A stretch of DNA of 64,000 nucleotides from Actinosynnema sp042752395 (lineage in GTDB: Bacteria > Actinomycetota > Actinomycetes > Mycobacteriales > Pseudonocardiaceae). The DNA is taken from NCBI RefSeq assembly GCF_042752395.1, contig NZ_JBHYXZ010000020.1:13801-77800 (forward strand), in the 5' to 3' direction. The position numbers were made by a program, and so were the translations under genes. Of this stretch, positions 16,593-24,781 are shown in pieces (position 1 is the first letter of the stretch; the number at the start of each line of letters is the position of its first letter). The notes under the pieces are model-generated. The model had not been told where the DNA came from and did no database searches. It saw only the letters and a list, made by a program, of their open reading frames with translations.

Positions 16593-17264
16593 TTACTGGA
16601 AGACCACGTCACTGCAGAGGTAGTACGCCTGGTCCATGTGGCTCGCCTGCCAGATCGTGAAGATCGTGTGGCGGCCGGTGCGGCTGCCCGCGTTCACCTG
16701 GGCCTGGTAGAGGCCGGTGGTGCCGTAGCGGCCGGTCGAGGTGACCAGCTCCAGGTCGCTCCAGCGCAGCGGGGTGGTGGTGGTGTCGACGCCCTGCCGG
16801 GTGATGTAGATCCGCAGGTAGTCCGCACCGTGCTTCGCCTGGTCGGTGATGGTGAGCGTGAACTGGCGCGGCTTGGTGGTGGTGTTCCACGCGCCGACCG
16901 TGTCGAGCGCCCGGTACCGGCCGCTCTCGGCCAGGCCGCCGCTGCAGAGCTGGCCGTTCGGCAGCGCGCCCTGGTGGTTGCCGCCGACCCCGTTGCGGTA
17001 CAGGCCGTTCCAGTTCCACATGGCGTTGGGGTCGGTCTTCCACGCCTGCGCGCACATCGGGTCGGTCTGACCCATGTTCGGGTTCAGGTGGTCGCTGCCC
17101 CAGCGCTGCCAGCAGCCGTAGTTGCGCGACGGCGGATCGGTGACCGAGCCGTGCGCGCTCGCCACGCCCGAGGTGCCGACCAGGGCGACCAGGCCGGCGG
17201 CGAGGACCGCCAAGACCGAGGTGAAGACGCCGAGTGCCGAACGGAGACCGCGTCTGAAGGTCAT
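16593..17264 (-). CDS. lytic polysaccharide monooxygenase, AA10 family
   Basis: The 223-residue protein has a signal peptide ending VASA, so the mature enzyme begins with His38 (HGSVTDPPSRNYGCW). That N-terminal His and His145 (QAKHGADYLRIYIT) form the copper histidine brace of AA10 monooxygenases, which cleave crystalline chitin or cellulose oxidatively outside the cell. Further landmarks are MCAQAW, NWNGLYRNGVGGNHQ and the terminal YYLCSDVVF. It is a single-domain form without a carbohydrate-binding module. GGAGGA precedes the ATG, and a perfect CebR-type palindrome lies 38 bases upstream of it, implying induction by cello-oligosaccharides and hence cellulose as the likely substrate (inference); many single-domain AA10s act on chitin. 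Confidence 0.93.
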   Translation of the reverse strand: MTFRRGLRSALGVFTSVLAVLAAGLVALVGTSGVASAHGSVTDPPSRNYGCWQRWGSDHLNPNMGQTDPMCAQAWKTDPNAMWNWNGLYRNGVGGNHQGALPNGQLCSGGLAESGRYRALDTVGAWNTTTKPRQFTLTITDQAKHGADYLRIYITRQGVDTTTTPLRWSDLELVTSTGRYGTTGLYQAQVNAGSRTGRHTIFTIWQASHMDQAYYLCSDVVFQ

Positions 17265-17301
17265 GAGTTGTCCTCCACGTTGAGGATTTTCCGACTACGG
17301 G

Positions 17302-17317
17302 CTGGGAGCGCTCCCAG
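17302..17317. promoter_or_regulatory. CebR-type operator upstream of the LPMO gene
   Basis: CTGGGAGCGCTCCCAG is a perfect palindrome containing TGGGAGCGCTCCCA, the operator known for the cellobiose-responsive LacI-family repressor CebR in Streptomyces. It is 38 bases from the LPMO start codon, where a repressor would block transcription. Confidence 0.85.
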
Positions 17318-17427
17318 GCCCCAACGTAGCGAACCAACCACAGTCTGTGAACCCCCTCAAACCGCGTGAGTCGTACGTCCGGCTCTCGTGAGTCCTACGT
17401 TCACGACCCCTGAGTTCAACACTCGCG

Positions 17428-17835
17428 TCACCGGTAGTACCCCTCCACCGGCACGGTCGCCTCCTCGCGCAACGCCGGTCCCTCCTGCGGCACGGGTGGG
17501 AAGCCGCCGCCCGGCTTCAGCGCGTTCAGCTGCTCGGTCGACAACGCGAACACCACACGGCCCAGGCCGGACCGCTCGATCGCGCCCACGCACATCCCGC
17601 ACGGCTGGCAGCTGGTGAACATCGTCGTCCCCGCCGCGACCTCCGGCGTGAGCGACCGCGCCGCCCACCGCGCCAGCTTCAGCTCCGGGTGCGCGGTGAT
17701 GTCGTCGTCCGTCACGCTGGTGTTGCGCTCCTCCCGCAACACCGCGCCGTCCGGCCCGACCAACAACGACCCGAACGGCGGGTTGCCCGACGCACGCGCC
17801 TCCGCCGCCAGCTCGATCGCCCTGTGCAAGCTCAT
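17428..17835 (-). CDS. nucleoside/cytidine deaminase-family protein
   Basis: The 135-residue protein carries the zinc-deaminase motifs: HPEL (in place of the usual HAE) near residue 53 and SCQPCGMC near 77, with NPPFGSLLVGPDG before them. These define the CDA/guanine-deaminase superfamily, in which His and two Cys bind zinc and the Glu shuttles a proton. The substrate (guanine, cytosine or a derivative) cannot be told from these motifs. Its ATG overlaps the stop of the LLM-type oxidoreductase gene upstream (ATGA), so the two are translationally coupled. I chose this start over the much longer open frame, which runs through the oxidoreductase gene in a different phase. Confidence 0.85.
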   Translation of the reverse strand: MSLHRAIELAAEARASGNPPFGSLLVGPDGAVLREERNTSVTDDDITAHPELKLARWAARSLTPEVAAGTTMFTSCQPCGMCVGAIERSGLGRVVFALSTEQLNALKPGGGFPPVPQEGPALREEATVPVEGYYR

Positions 17836-18668
17836 CCGAACTCCTTCCGCACGGTGGCCAGCGCCTGCCACGCCACCTCCGGGTGCAACGTCTCCTGGGG
17901 ATCGCCGACGAACGGGTCCAGCACCACCGCCCGCACCCCGGCCGAACGCAGGTCCGCCAGGTCGCCCACGACCTGCCCGACCGTCCCCTCGCCCAACCGC
18001 CGCTCCGGCCCGGTCACCTCCGACGACGTCATCCGCAGCAGGATCCGCGGCGCCAACGCGGGCGCCGGCCGGCCTTCCTCCGCCGCCAGGGCCGCCAACC
18101 GCCCCGCCCCCTCGCGGAACGCCGCCGGCGTGAGGCGCAGCCCGTGCCACGCGTCCCCGAGCCGCACGGCCCGCCGCAACGCCGCGTCCGAGTGCCCGCC
18201 GACCCAGATCGGGATCGACCCGGCCCGGTAGTCCGACTCGTCCCGCCACGCCGCCCGCACCACCCGCAACGCCTCGTCGGCCAGCCGGCCGCGGTCGGCG
18301 AAGCGGACGCCCAGCGCGTCGTACTCCTGCCGCGCCCACCCGACGCCGACCCCGAGCACGAACCGACCGCCGGACACCTCCGCCAGGTTCGCCGCCATCC
18401 GCGCCACCAGCAACGGGTGCCGGTACGGCAGCACCACCACGGTCGTGCCGAGCCGGATCCGCGACGTCACCCCGGCCAGCCACGCCAACGCGGTGAACGG
18501 CTCGTAGAACGGGGCCGGGTACTGCTGCGCCACGTCCGGCGTCACCACCACGTGGTCGGACACCATCAACAGGTCGAAGCCCAGGCCCTCGACCGTCTGC
18601 GCCCAGTCCCGCAGCACGTCCGGCGAGGTGCCCGGCCCGAAGTTCGGGACGTTCACACCGATCTGCAC
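17832..18668 (-). CDS. LLM-class F420-dependent oxidoreductase
   Basis: The 278-residue protein is a luciferase-like TIM barrel: it opens with VQIGVNVPNFG, has DLLMVSDHVVVTP, the signature TSRIRLGTTVVVLPYRHPLLVARMAANL and GRFVLGVGVGW, typical of TIGR03619-like F420-dependent enzymes of actinobacteria. These use reduced coenzyme F420 as hydride donor; the substrate is unknown. I chose the GTG at 18668; no strong ribosome site precedes it, and the longer frame upstream is unsupported. The deaminase gene follows with an ATGA overlap. An AsnC-type regulator is divergent 93 bases away and may control the pair. Confidence 0.88.
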   Translation of the reverse strand: MQIGVNVPNFGPGTSPDVLRDWAQTVEGLGFDLLMVSDHVVVTPDVAQQYPAPFYEPFTALAWLAGVTSRIRLGTTVVVLPYRHPLLVARMAANLAEVSGGRFVLGVGVGWARQEYDALGVRFADRGRLADEALRVVRAAWRDESDYRAGSIPIWVGGHSDAALRRAVRLGDAWHGLRLTPAAFREGAGRLAALAAEEGRPAPALAPRILLRMTSSEVTGPERRLGEGTVGQVVGDLADLRSAGVRAVVLDPFVGDPQETLHPEVAWQALATVRKEFG

Positions 18669-18761
18669 CGCACCAAGGCTAGGCGTCGGCCACCGCCGCC
18701 TGAAGAGACGATCCACGGTCCGCACCGACCTTCGCCGTGGATTCCCCGGTAAAGTGCCCGG

Positions 18762-19208
18762 ATGACCGGGAACCTCGATCCGACCGACTGGGCCATCCTC
18801 GGCGAGCTGCAACGCGACGGCCGGATCGCGCTGAGCGAGCTGGGCCGCCGGGTCAACCTCAGCGCCTCGGCCACCACCGAACGCGTCCGCAGGCTGGAGT
18901 CCGCCGGCGTGATCACCGGCTACCGGGCCGAGGTGGACCTGGCCAAGGTCGGCTACGCGGTGCTGGCAGTCGTCCGCCTGAAGTACCCCGGCAACCGGCA
19001 CGAGCCGCTGCACGCGCTCATCGCCGAACGCCCCGAGATCCTCGAGTGCCTGCGCACCACGGGCGACGACTGCTACACGCTCAAGGTCGCCGCGACCTCC
19101 ATGCCGCACCTGGAACAGGTGGTCAACGACCTGACCGGGTTCGGCAGCACGACCACGAACATCGTCTACAGCCAGACCCTGCCGTACCGGGGCGTGTCGG
19201 CGACCTGA
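18762..19208 (+). CDS. Lrp/AsnC-family transcriptional regulator
   Basis: The 148-residue protein has the Lrp layout: an N-terminal winged helix (LDPTDWAILGELQRDGRIALSELGRRVNLS with recognition helix SATTERVRRLE) and a C-terminal RAM ligand-binding domain (YAVLAVVRLKYPG to TTTNIVYSQTLPYRG). Members sense amino acids or other small molecules and form octamers on DNA. TAAAGT at 18750-18755 is a -10-like hexamer only seven bases from the ATG, suggesting a leaderless message. It is divergent from the LLM oxidoreductase/deaminase pair, its most likely target. Confidence 0.92.
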   Translation: MTGNLDPTDWAILGELQRDGRIALSELGRRVNLSASATTERVRRLESAGVITGYRAEVDLAKVGYAVLAVVRLKYPGNRHEPLHALIAERPEILECLRTTGDDCYTLKVAATSMPHLEQVVNDLTGFGSTTTNIVYSQTLPYRGVSAT

Positions 19209-19224
19209 CCCACCCCGGTCACGG

Positions 19225-20100
19225 CTACCGCCAGGCGACGGCCGGCGCGCACGTCGCCGGGTCGAGGTCGCGCGCGCCCGCGACGACCACCCCGTCGGGC
19301 CGCACCCAGCACTTCGTCGGGTCCCACTCGTTGCGCCACTCGCCGAGCAGCAGCCCCTGGGCGTCGTACGCGTGGACGACGCCCAGCCGGTCCCACCCGT
19401 CCGGCATCTCCCAGTCGGCCGGGTGCGCGATGCGGGCCACGAACGTGCCGTTGGCGATCCGGGCCTCCACCGACCGGCCGCCGTGCAGGTAGACGACCTT
19501 GGCGACCTCCCCGGTCACCCGGCCCACCGCCAGGTCGTACCCGGCCTCGCCCGCGTGCTCGGCCTTGCCGTGCGCGCCGCCGCTCGCGGAGGCGAACGCG
19601 TCGACCGCGAGCGGGCCGGGCAGCCACCCGGTGTCCCGGACCGTGCCCGAAGTGGCGTTGTACGGCATCACCGGCCCGTCGACGGTGCAGCCGACCTGCT
19701 CGTTCGCGGTGTAGAGCAGGGCGAACGCGCCGACCTCGTCGGTCACGTACTGGTACAGCACCGCCTTGCCCGGTCGCAGCGTGCTCTCCAGGCAGCCCCG
19801 CTCGATCTCGGCGACCCGTTCCGGGGACAACCCGGGGATGACGGGCCCGTCGCCCGCCGGCGGCGCGGACGACGTCGTGGTCGTCACGGTGGCGGCGGTG
19901 GCGGCGTCGTCTCCCGCCCCCTGCCACGGCGCGAGCGTCGCGACGAGCGCCACGACGGCCGCCGCGGCGACGCCGGCCGCGATCAGGGGCGCGAACCGGA
20001 CGGCCCGGCGTCCGCCGGAGACCTCCTGTTCCAGCCGTGCCCGGATGTGCGCCCGGCGGTGGGGCGGCACGTCCCGGGTCGGGGGGAGTACGTGGTTCAT
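19225..20100 (-). CDS. single-pass membrane protein coupled to the sigma factor gene
   Basis: The 291-residue protein starts MNHVLPPTRDVPPHRRAHIRARLEQEV, has one transmembrane helix (about residues 39-58, FAPLIAAGVAAAAVVALVATLAP), a Thr/Ser linker and an extracytoplasmic domain with repeated beta-strand patterns and three Cys (RGCLES, QVGCTV, PTKCWV, plus a terminal ATCAP). The layout, a short cytoplasmic tail, one helix and a sensor-like outer domain, and the ATGA overlap with an ECF sigma gene resemble anti-sigma partners, but no zinc HxxxCxxC anti-sigma motif is present. It may be an unconventional anti-sigma factor or a co-expressed envelope protein; I do not recognise the outer domain. 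Confidence 0.75.
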   Translation of the reverse strand: MNHVLPPTRDVPPHRRAHIRARLEQEVSGGRRAVRFAPLIAAGVAAAAVVALVATLAPWQGAGDDAATAATVTTTTSSAPPAGDGPVIPGLSPERVAEIERGCLESTLRPGKAVLYQYVTDEVGAFALLYTANEQVGCTVDGPVMPYNATSGTVRDTGWLPGPLAVDAFASASGGAHGKAEHAGEAGYDLAVGRVTGEVAKVVYLHGGRSVEARIANGTFVARIAHPADWEMPDGWDRLGVVHAYDAQGLLLGEWRNEWDPTKCWVRPDGVVVAGARDLDPATCAPAVAWR

Positions 20101-20693
20101 CGGTCCTCCAGGGTGAGCGCGGGGACGGCGACGACCGACGCCGGGCCGAGCTTGCGCGCCAGCCCGGCCTTGGCCTTGCTGACCCTGGCCCGGACGCTCA
20201 CCTCGGCGATGCCGAGCACCCCGGCGGCGTCGGCGTACGACACCCCGGACCACACGCACAGCGCGAGGGCTTCCCGCTGGTTGCGCGGCAGCTCCGCCAC
20301 GGCGGCCAGCAGCCGTGCCATCCGCCGCTGGTCGTCGACCCGCTCGGCCACCTGGTCGGCGTGGTCGGGCACCGGGGTCTCGACCGGGGCCCGGCGGGAC
20401 AGCCGCAGCCGCCGCGCCGCCGTCCGGCGGTCGCCGCGCACCACGTTCGTGGCCACGGCCAGCAGCCACGGCAGGGCCGAGTCGTGCTCCAGCCGCAGCC
20501 GGTCCCGCTTGCGCCAGGCCACCAGGAACGTGTTCTGGAGGTGGTCCTCGGCCGCGGCCCACGACGCGGTCAGCCGGAAGCAGTGGTTGTAGACCGCCTT
20601 GGCGTGCCGGTCGAACAGCGCGCCGAAGGCCGGTCCGCTCCCCGCCGCGGCCTGTGACCACAGGGTGCGGTCGTCGGGGTCATCGGTCGTCAT
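20097..20693 (-). CDS. ECF-type RNA polymerase sigma factor
   Basis: The 198-residue protein has sigma region 2 (GALFDRHAKAVYNHCFRL to EDHLQNTFLVAWRKRD) and region 4 (LPRNQREALALCVWSGVSYADAAGVLG, VRARVSKAKAGL) with nothing between them, the definition of an extracytoplasmic-function sigma factor. It would direct RNA polymerase to a small envelope- or stress-related regulon. GCAGGAC lies before the ATG. Its stop overlaps the start of a membrane protein gene, its probable regulator. The upstream 282 bases contain three LacI-like palindromes and an 18-bp repeat, unusual for a sigma gene. Confidence 0.92.
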   Translation of the reverse strand: MTTDDPDDRTLWSQAAAGSGPAFGALFDRHAKAVYNHCFRLTASWAAAEDHLQNTFLVAWRKRDRLRLEHDSALPWLLAVATNVVRGDRRTAARRLRLSRRAPVETPVPDHADQVAERVDDQRRMARLLAAVAELPRNQREALALCVWSGVSYADAAGVLGIAEVSVRARVSKAKAGLARKLGPASVVAVPALTLEDR

Positions 20694-20727
20694 GTCCTGC
20701 TCGTGCCCGCCGGACGGAGATGTGTTG

Positions 20728-20763
20728 CCTCCGGGGTCTCATGAACCTCCGGGGTCCCATGAA
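20728..20763. repeat. 18-bp direct tandem repeat
   Basis: CCTCCGGGGTCTCATGAA (20728-20745) is followed at once by CCTCCGGGGTCCCATGAA (20746-20763), one mismatch. CCTCCGGGGT recurs at 20803-20812. It lies in the leader region of the sigma factor gene. Confidence 0.85.
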
Positions 20764-20816
20764 CAAGGACCGCCGCCGGCAGGGTCGGCCTCGGCATTGA
20801 GACCTCCGGGGTGCGG

Positions 20817-20832
20817 ACCAGAGCGCTCTGGT
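20817..20832. promoter_or_regulatory. perfect 16-bp palindrome, LacI-operator-like
   Basis: ACCAGAGCGCTCTGGT is perfectly self-complementary with the AGCGCT centre typical of LacI-family operators. It is 124 bases upstream of the sigma factor start. Confidence 0.6.
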
Positions 20833-20904
20833 GTCACACCCGACCACGCCGGCGGCGGCCCTCGATCCCGTCAACGCCGCCGCCTGCGTTGCGGGACGAC
20901 CTTC

Positions 20905-20918
20905 TGGGAACGTTCCCA
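20905..20918. promoter_or_regulatory. CebR-like palindrome variant
   Basis: TGGGAACGTTCCCA is perfectly palindromic and differs from the CebR operator only at the two symmetric central positions. It lies 212 bases upstream of the sigma gene and 58 bases beyond the cutinase stop. Confidence 0.6.
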
Positions 20919-20975
20919 TACCCCAGAAGGTAACGTATCGGCAACAGGTCTGGCAAGCGCTTTCCCGCCGTCGGG

Positions 20976-21848
20976 TCAGGAGTGCGGGCAGGTGTCACGG
21001 TATTCCTCGATCAGCGTGCTGCGGCCCGGCGCGGGGCACAGGAACTGCTCGTAGCGGGTGTCGTCGTCGATGAACCGCTTGAGCCAGGCGATGCTGTACT
21101 TGGCGATGGTCGTGTTCGAGGTGTTGGGCGCGAAGTGGCTCGCGCCGTTCAGCTCCAGGTACGCCTTGTCCAGCGTGGACGGCAGGGAGGTGTAGAACGG
21201 CTCGGAGTGCGACGCCACCGGCGCGACCGAGTCGTCCTCCGCCCCGATGACCAGGGTGGGCGTCCGCACCGAGGACCAGGTCTTGGTCAGGTTCCAGGCG
21301 GTGAGCGGGATCGACGCCTGCAGGGTGGGCCGATCCTTCGTCGCCTCCAGCGCGCCGCCGCCGCCCATCGAGTGGCCCATCACGCCGAGCCGCGAGGCGT
21401 CGACGCGGGAGCGCACGGAGCTGCTGGTGGTCAGGTAGTCCAGCGCGGCGAGGAGCTGGTCGCCGCGGGACGACGGCTGGTCGTAGCGGGAGTTCGTGTC
21501 GATGATGAAGACCACGAAGCCCTGCGAGGCCAGGCGCGGTCCGAGCCAGGACAGGCTGGACTGCGAGGCCGTGTAGCCGGGTGCGACCGCGACCGCGCCG
21601 AACGTGCCCTCGGCGGTGCTGGTCGGGTAGTAGATGGTGCCGCCGCCGAAGCCGCGCACGCTCAGTGACGACACCGCGGTCTCGGCGGTGGCGAACGGGC
21701 CGCGGACGGCCTCGATGCTCGCCGTGGTCGGCGCCGGGCCGCGTTCGTAGGGGTTCTCGGCCGCCCACGCGATCGTGCCGGACAGGGTGAGGGCTGCCGT
21801 CGCGGCGATGACGAGCGCGCGGCGGGACAGGGGATGCCTCAGGGACAT
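20976..21848 (-). CDS. secreted cutinase, PET-hydrolase-like (Thermobifida cutinase family)
   Basis: The 290-residue precursor has a signal peptide ending about AWA, giving a mature start ENPYERGPAP that matches mature Thermobifida cutinases. Catalytic residues are Ser160 (GHSMGGGG), Asp206 (GAEDDSVAP) and His238 (GASHFAP); the oxyanion-hole Tyr92 (PGYTAS) and Met161, the substrate-cradling Trp185 (PLTAWNL) and a C-terminal disulfide pair Cys271/Cys287 are all conserved. Such alpha/beta hydrolases cleave cutin and other polyesters, and some depolymerise PET. I chose the ATG at 21848 (GGGAAGAG upstream) over one 117 bases earlier, because the signal peptide then starts at residue 1. It is divergent from the GH3 gene. 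Confidence 0.93.
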   Translation of the reverse strand: MSLRHPLSRRALVIAATAALTLSGTIAWAAENPYERGPAPTTASIEAVRGPFATAETAVSSLSVRGFGGGTIYYPTSTAEGTFGAVAVAPGYTASQSSLSWLGPRLASQGFVVFIIDTNSRYDQPSSRGDQLLAALDYLTTSSSVRSRVDASRLGVMGHSMGGGGALEATKDRPTLQASIPLTAWNLTKTWSSVRTPTLVIGAEDDSVAPVASHSEPFYTSLPSTLDKAYLELNGASHFAPNTSNTTIAKYSIAWLKRFIDDDTRYEQFLCPAPGRSTLIEEYRDTCPHS

Positions 21849-22038
21849 GGTTGTGCTCTTCCCAGGGTGGCAAGGACTTGGCGGAGAGAGTCCTGAGTGG
21901 ACCGTGCTTACCGCGGCCGAGTCTGGCGCACTACCTACTCCAGAGTCAAGTAAGTGTCTCGACACGCTCCGTAGTGTGAAAACAATTCACGTCGCCGGGT
22001 ACCGGGAACCGGGTCGGGGACCGGAACTCCTACCTGCG

Positions 22039-22052
22039 AGGAAGCGCTCCCA
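22039..22052. promoter_or_regulatory. CebR-like operator upstream of the GH3 gene
   Basis: AGGAAGCGCTCCCA matches 12 of 14 positions of the CebR operator. It lies 81 bases before the GH3 start and just upstream of a -35-like TTGACC at 22061, in the region shared with the divergent cutinase gene. Confidence 0.65.
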
Positions 22053-22132
22053 CAGAGGTCTTGACCGCGATCCGCGGGGTAACGAAGATCGGCGCGACAG
22101 TGCCGTCGCCCCGCTGACGAACGGAACCTCCG

Positions 22133-24742
22133 ATGTCCCGCAGACACCTGAGCGCCGCGGTGGCCGCGGTGCTCGCCGCCGGTCTCGTCACCGGCGGCGC
22201 CACCGCCGCACCGGGGCCGGGCCCGCGCCAACCGGTCGTCGGCGAGCCGCGCACCGAGCACGGCTGCGCCCGGATCGAGGACCGCCTCCCCGAGCTGTCC
22301 CAGTGGCCGAGGGTCGACAGCCGGGTCGACTCCACCCCGGCCGACGAGCGGCGGATCCGCGGGATCCTCGACGGCATGACGCTGGCCGAGAAGGTCGGCC
22401 AGATGACCCAGCCCGAGATCGCCGCCATCACCCCCGACGAGGTGCGCGAGTACGGCATCGGCTCGGTGCTCAACGGCGGCGGGTCGTGGCCCGGCCGGGA
22501 CAAGCACGCCGCGCCCGAGGCGTGGCTGGCCCTCGCCGACGCCTATTGGGACGCGTCCAGGGCCAGTCGCACGCGGGTGCCCGTGATCTGGGGCATCGAC
22601 GCCGTGCACGGCAACAACAACGTCTACGGCGCGACGATCTTCCCGCACAACATCGGCCTGGGCGCCGCGCACGACCCGTGCCTGGTCCGGGACATCGGCG
22701 AGGCGACCGCCGAGCAGATCCGCGCCACCGGCCAGGACTGGGCGTTCGCGCCCACGCTGGCCGTGCCGCTGGACGACCGGTGGGGCCGCACGTACGAGGG
22801 CTTCTCGGAGGACCCCCGCATCACCCGCGCCTACGGCTACGAGGCCACCATCGGCCTGCAGGGCAAGGGCAAGCGCCGGGTGGGCGTGCTGGCCACGGCC
22901 AAGCACTTCATCGGCGACGGCGGCACGATCGGCGGCAAGGACCAGGGCGTCAACCCGTCGTCCGAGGCGGAGATGATCAACGTGCACGGCCAGGGCTACT
23001 ACGGCGCGCTCGCGGCCGGCGCCCAGACCGTGATGGTGTCGTTCAACAGCTGGACCAACGAGGAGCTGGGCATCGACGAGGGCAAGCTGCACGGCAGCAG
23101 GCTCGCGGTGAACGACATCCTCAAGGGGAAGATGGGCTTCGACGGCCTGGTGGTGTCGGACTGGAACGGCATCGGCCAGGTCCCCGGCTGCACCAACGCG
23201 AGCTGCCCCCAGGCGATCAACGCGGGCATCGACGTGGTGATGGTGCCCAACGACTGGAAGGCGTTCATCGCCAACACGATCGCCCAGGTCGAGGACGGCC
23301 GGATCCCGATGTCCCGCATCGACGACGCGGTGACCCGCATCCTGCGCGTCAAGCTCCGCGCGGGCGTGCTGGACGGCGAGAAGCCCTCGCGGCGCCACCA
23401 CGCCGGGTCGGCCGACGCGCTGGAGGCCCGCGAGCTAGCCCGCGAGGCCGTGCGCAAGTCCCAGGTGCTGCTCAAGAACGACAACCGGGTGCTGCCGCTC
23501 AGCCCGCGGTCGAAGGTGCTGGTCGTCGGCAAGAGCGCGGACAGCCTGCAGAACCAGACCGGCGGCTGGACGCTCACCTGGCAGGGCACCGGCAACACCA
23601 ACGCCGACTTCCCCCACGGCACCACGATCCTCGGCGGGCTCAAGGAGGTCCTCGGCGAGCGGAACGTGGTGTTCAGCGAGAACGGCGACGTCGACCCGAC
23701 CGGGTTCGACGCGGTCGTCGCGGTGATCGGCGAGACGCCGTACGCGGAGGGCGTCGGCGACCTCGGCAAGCGCTCGCTGGAGGCGGCGAAGCTGTACCCG
23801 AACGACCTGGCCGTGCTGGACAAGGTCAGCGGCAAGGGCACGCCGGTCGTCACGGTGTACGTGTCGGGCCGCCCGCTGCACGTGAACAAGGAGCTGAACC
23901 GCTCGGACGCGTTCGTGGCGGCGTGGCTGCCCGGCACCGAGGGCGGCGGCGTGGCCGACCTGCTGGTCCGCGGCCGGCACGCGTACCCCGGCTACACCGG
24001 CAAGCTGTCGTTCTCGTGGCCGCGCAGCGCCTGCCAGACGCCGTTGGACGCGGGCGGCGACCCGCTGTTCAAGGCCGGGTACGGCCTGAAGAGCCGGCAG
24101 ACCGGGAACGTCGGCGTGCTGGACGAGACCTCGCCCGAGTTCGGCTGCTCCGGCAACGGCGGTGGCGGCACCGCGACCGAGGACCTGGAGCTGCACGTCC
24201 GGACCGACGTCGCGCCGTACCGCAGCTACATCGGGTCGCCGGACAACTGGGGCGGCACGGAGCTGGGCCCGGACGGCGAGGCGGCGCACGGCTCGATCAC
24301 CGTCGTGCCCGCGGACGTGAACGTGCAGGGCGACGCGATGAAGACGACGTGGACCGGCACCGGGCCCGGCCAGGTCTACCTGCAGAACCCGGCGGGCGGC
24401 ACGGACCTGCGCGGGTACCTCAACGCCGACGCGGCGCTGGTGTTCGACGTGATCGTGCACCAGGCCCCGGCCGCGCGGACCGTGGTGAGCACGCACTGCC
24501 AGTACCCGTGCTTCGCCGAGGTCGACGCGACCGGCCTGTTCGGCGGGCTGCCGGCGGGCGCGAAGTCGACGGTGAAGATCCCGATCTCCTGCTTCGCGCA
24601 GGGCGGGCTGGACCTGGAGAACGTCAACACGCCGTTCCTGGTCTACACGGAGGGCGCGTTCCAGGCGTCGTTCGCGAACGTGCGGTGGGTGCCGAAGGCC
24701 GCTTCGGACCCCGACGCGAAGACGTGCGCCGAACTGACGTGA
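22133..24742 (+). CDS. secreted GH3 beta-glucosidase/exo-glucanase with C-terminal ExoP-like domain
   Basis: The 869-residue precursor has a signal peptide ending near TAAP. The GH3 N-terminal barrel shows WGIDAVHGNNN, TIFPHNIGLGA and the nucleophile Asp343 in VVSDWNG; the second alpha/beta domain has SQVLLKNDNRVLPL and the acid/base-bearing region around GETPYAEGVGD. A C-terminal galactose-binding-like domain (about 690-860) resembles that of marine exo-1,3/1,4-beta-glucanase ExoP. It probably releases glucose from beta-glucans or cellodextrins outside the cell. The CebR-like site upstream implies control by cello-oligosaccharides. A perfect GC palindrome after the stop ends transcription. 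It overlaps long frames on other phases, which are shadows. Confidence 0.92.
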   Translation: MSRRHLSAAVAAVLAAGLVTGGATAAPGPGPRQPVVGEPRTEHGCARIEDRLPELSQWPRVDSRVDSTPADERRIRGILDGMTLAEKVGQMTQPEIAAITPDEVREYGIGSVLNGGGSWPGRDKHAAPEAWLALADAYWDASRASRTRVPVIWGIDAVHGNNNVYGATIFPHNIGLGAAHDPCLVRDIGEATAEQIRATGQDWAFAPTLAVPLDDRWGRTYEGFSEDPRITRAYGYEATIGLQGKGKRRVGVLATAKHFIGDGGTIGGKDQGVNPSSEAEMINVHGQGYYGALAAGAQTVMVSFNSWTNEELGIDEGKLHGSRLAVNDILKGKMGFDGLVVSDWNGIGQVPGCTNASCPQAINAGIDVVMVPNDWKAFIANTIAQVEDGRIPMSRIDDAVTRILRVKLRAGVLDGEKPSRRHHAGSADALEARELAREAVRKSQVLLKNDNRVLPLSPRSKVLVVGKSADSLQNQTGGWTLTWQGTGNTNADFPHGTTILGGLKEVLGERNVVFSENGDVDPTGFDAVVAVIGETPYAEGVGDLGKRSLEAAKLYPNDLAVLDKVSGKGTPVVTVYVSGRPLHVNKELNRSDAFVAAWLPGTEGGGVADLLVRGRHAYPGYTGKLSFSWPRSACQTPLDAGGDPLFKAGYGLKSRQTGNVGVLDETSPEFGCSGNGGGGTATEDLELHVRTDVAPYRSYIGSPDNWGGTELGPDGEAAHGSITVVPADVNVQGDAMKTTWTGTGPGQVYLQNPAGGTDLRGYLNADAALVFDVIVHQAPAARTVVSTHCQYPCFAEVDATGLFGGLPAGAKSTVKIPISCFAQGGLDLENVNTPFLVYTEGAFQASFANVRWVPKAASDPDAKTCAELT

Positions 24743-24750
24743 CGTGAGCA

Positions 24751-24776
24751 GGGGGTGCGGACGCGTCCGCACCCCC
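24751..24776. terminator. bidirectional terminator between GH3 and SDR genes
   Basis: GGGGGTGCGGACG (24751-24763) and CGTCCGCACCCCC (24764-24776) form a perfect 26-base palindrome nine bases after the GH3 stop and five before the stop of the convergent gene. Confidence 0.8.
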
Positions 24777-24781
24777 CTGTC

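Noticed and set aside
18762..20693. A single operon from the AsnC gene to the sigma factor
   Set aside because: The AsnC gene is on the plus strand and converges on the minus-strand sigma/membrane-protein pair, so they cannot be co-transcribed.
21775..24747. 990-codon plus-strand frame over the GH3 gene
   Set aside because: It is the frame-shifted shadow of the GH3 gene, almost entirely Arg, Gly, Ala and Pro, and starts inside the cutinase signal region.
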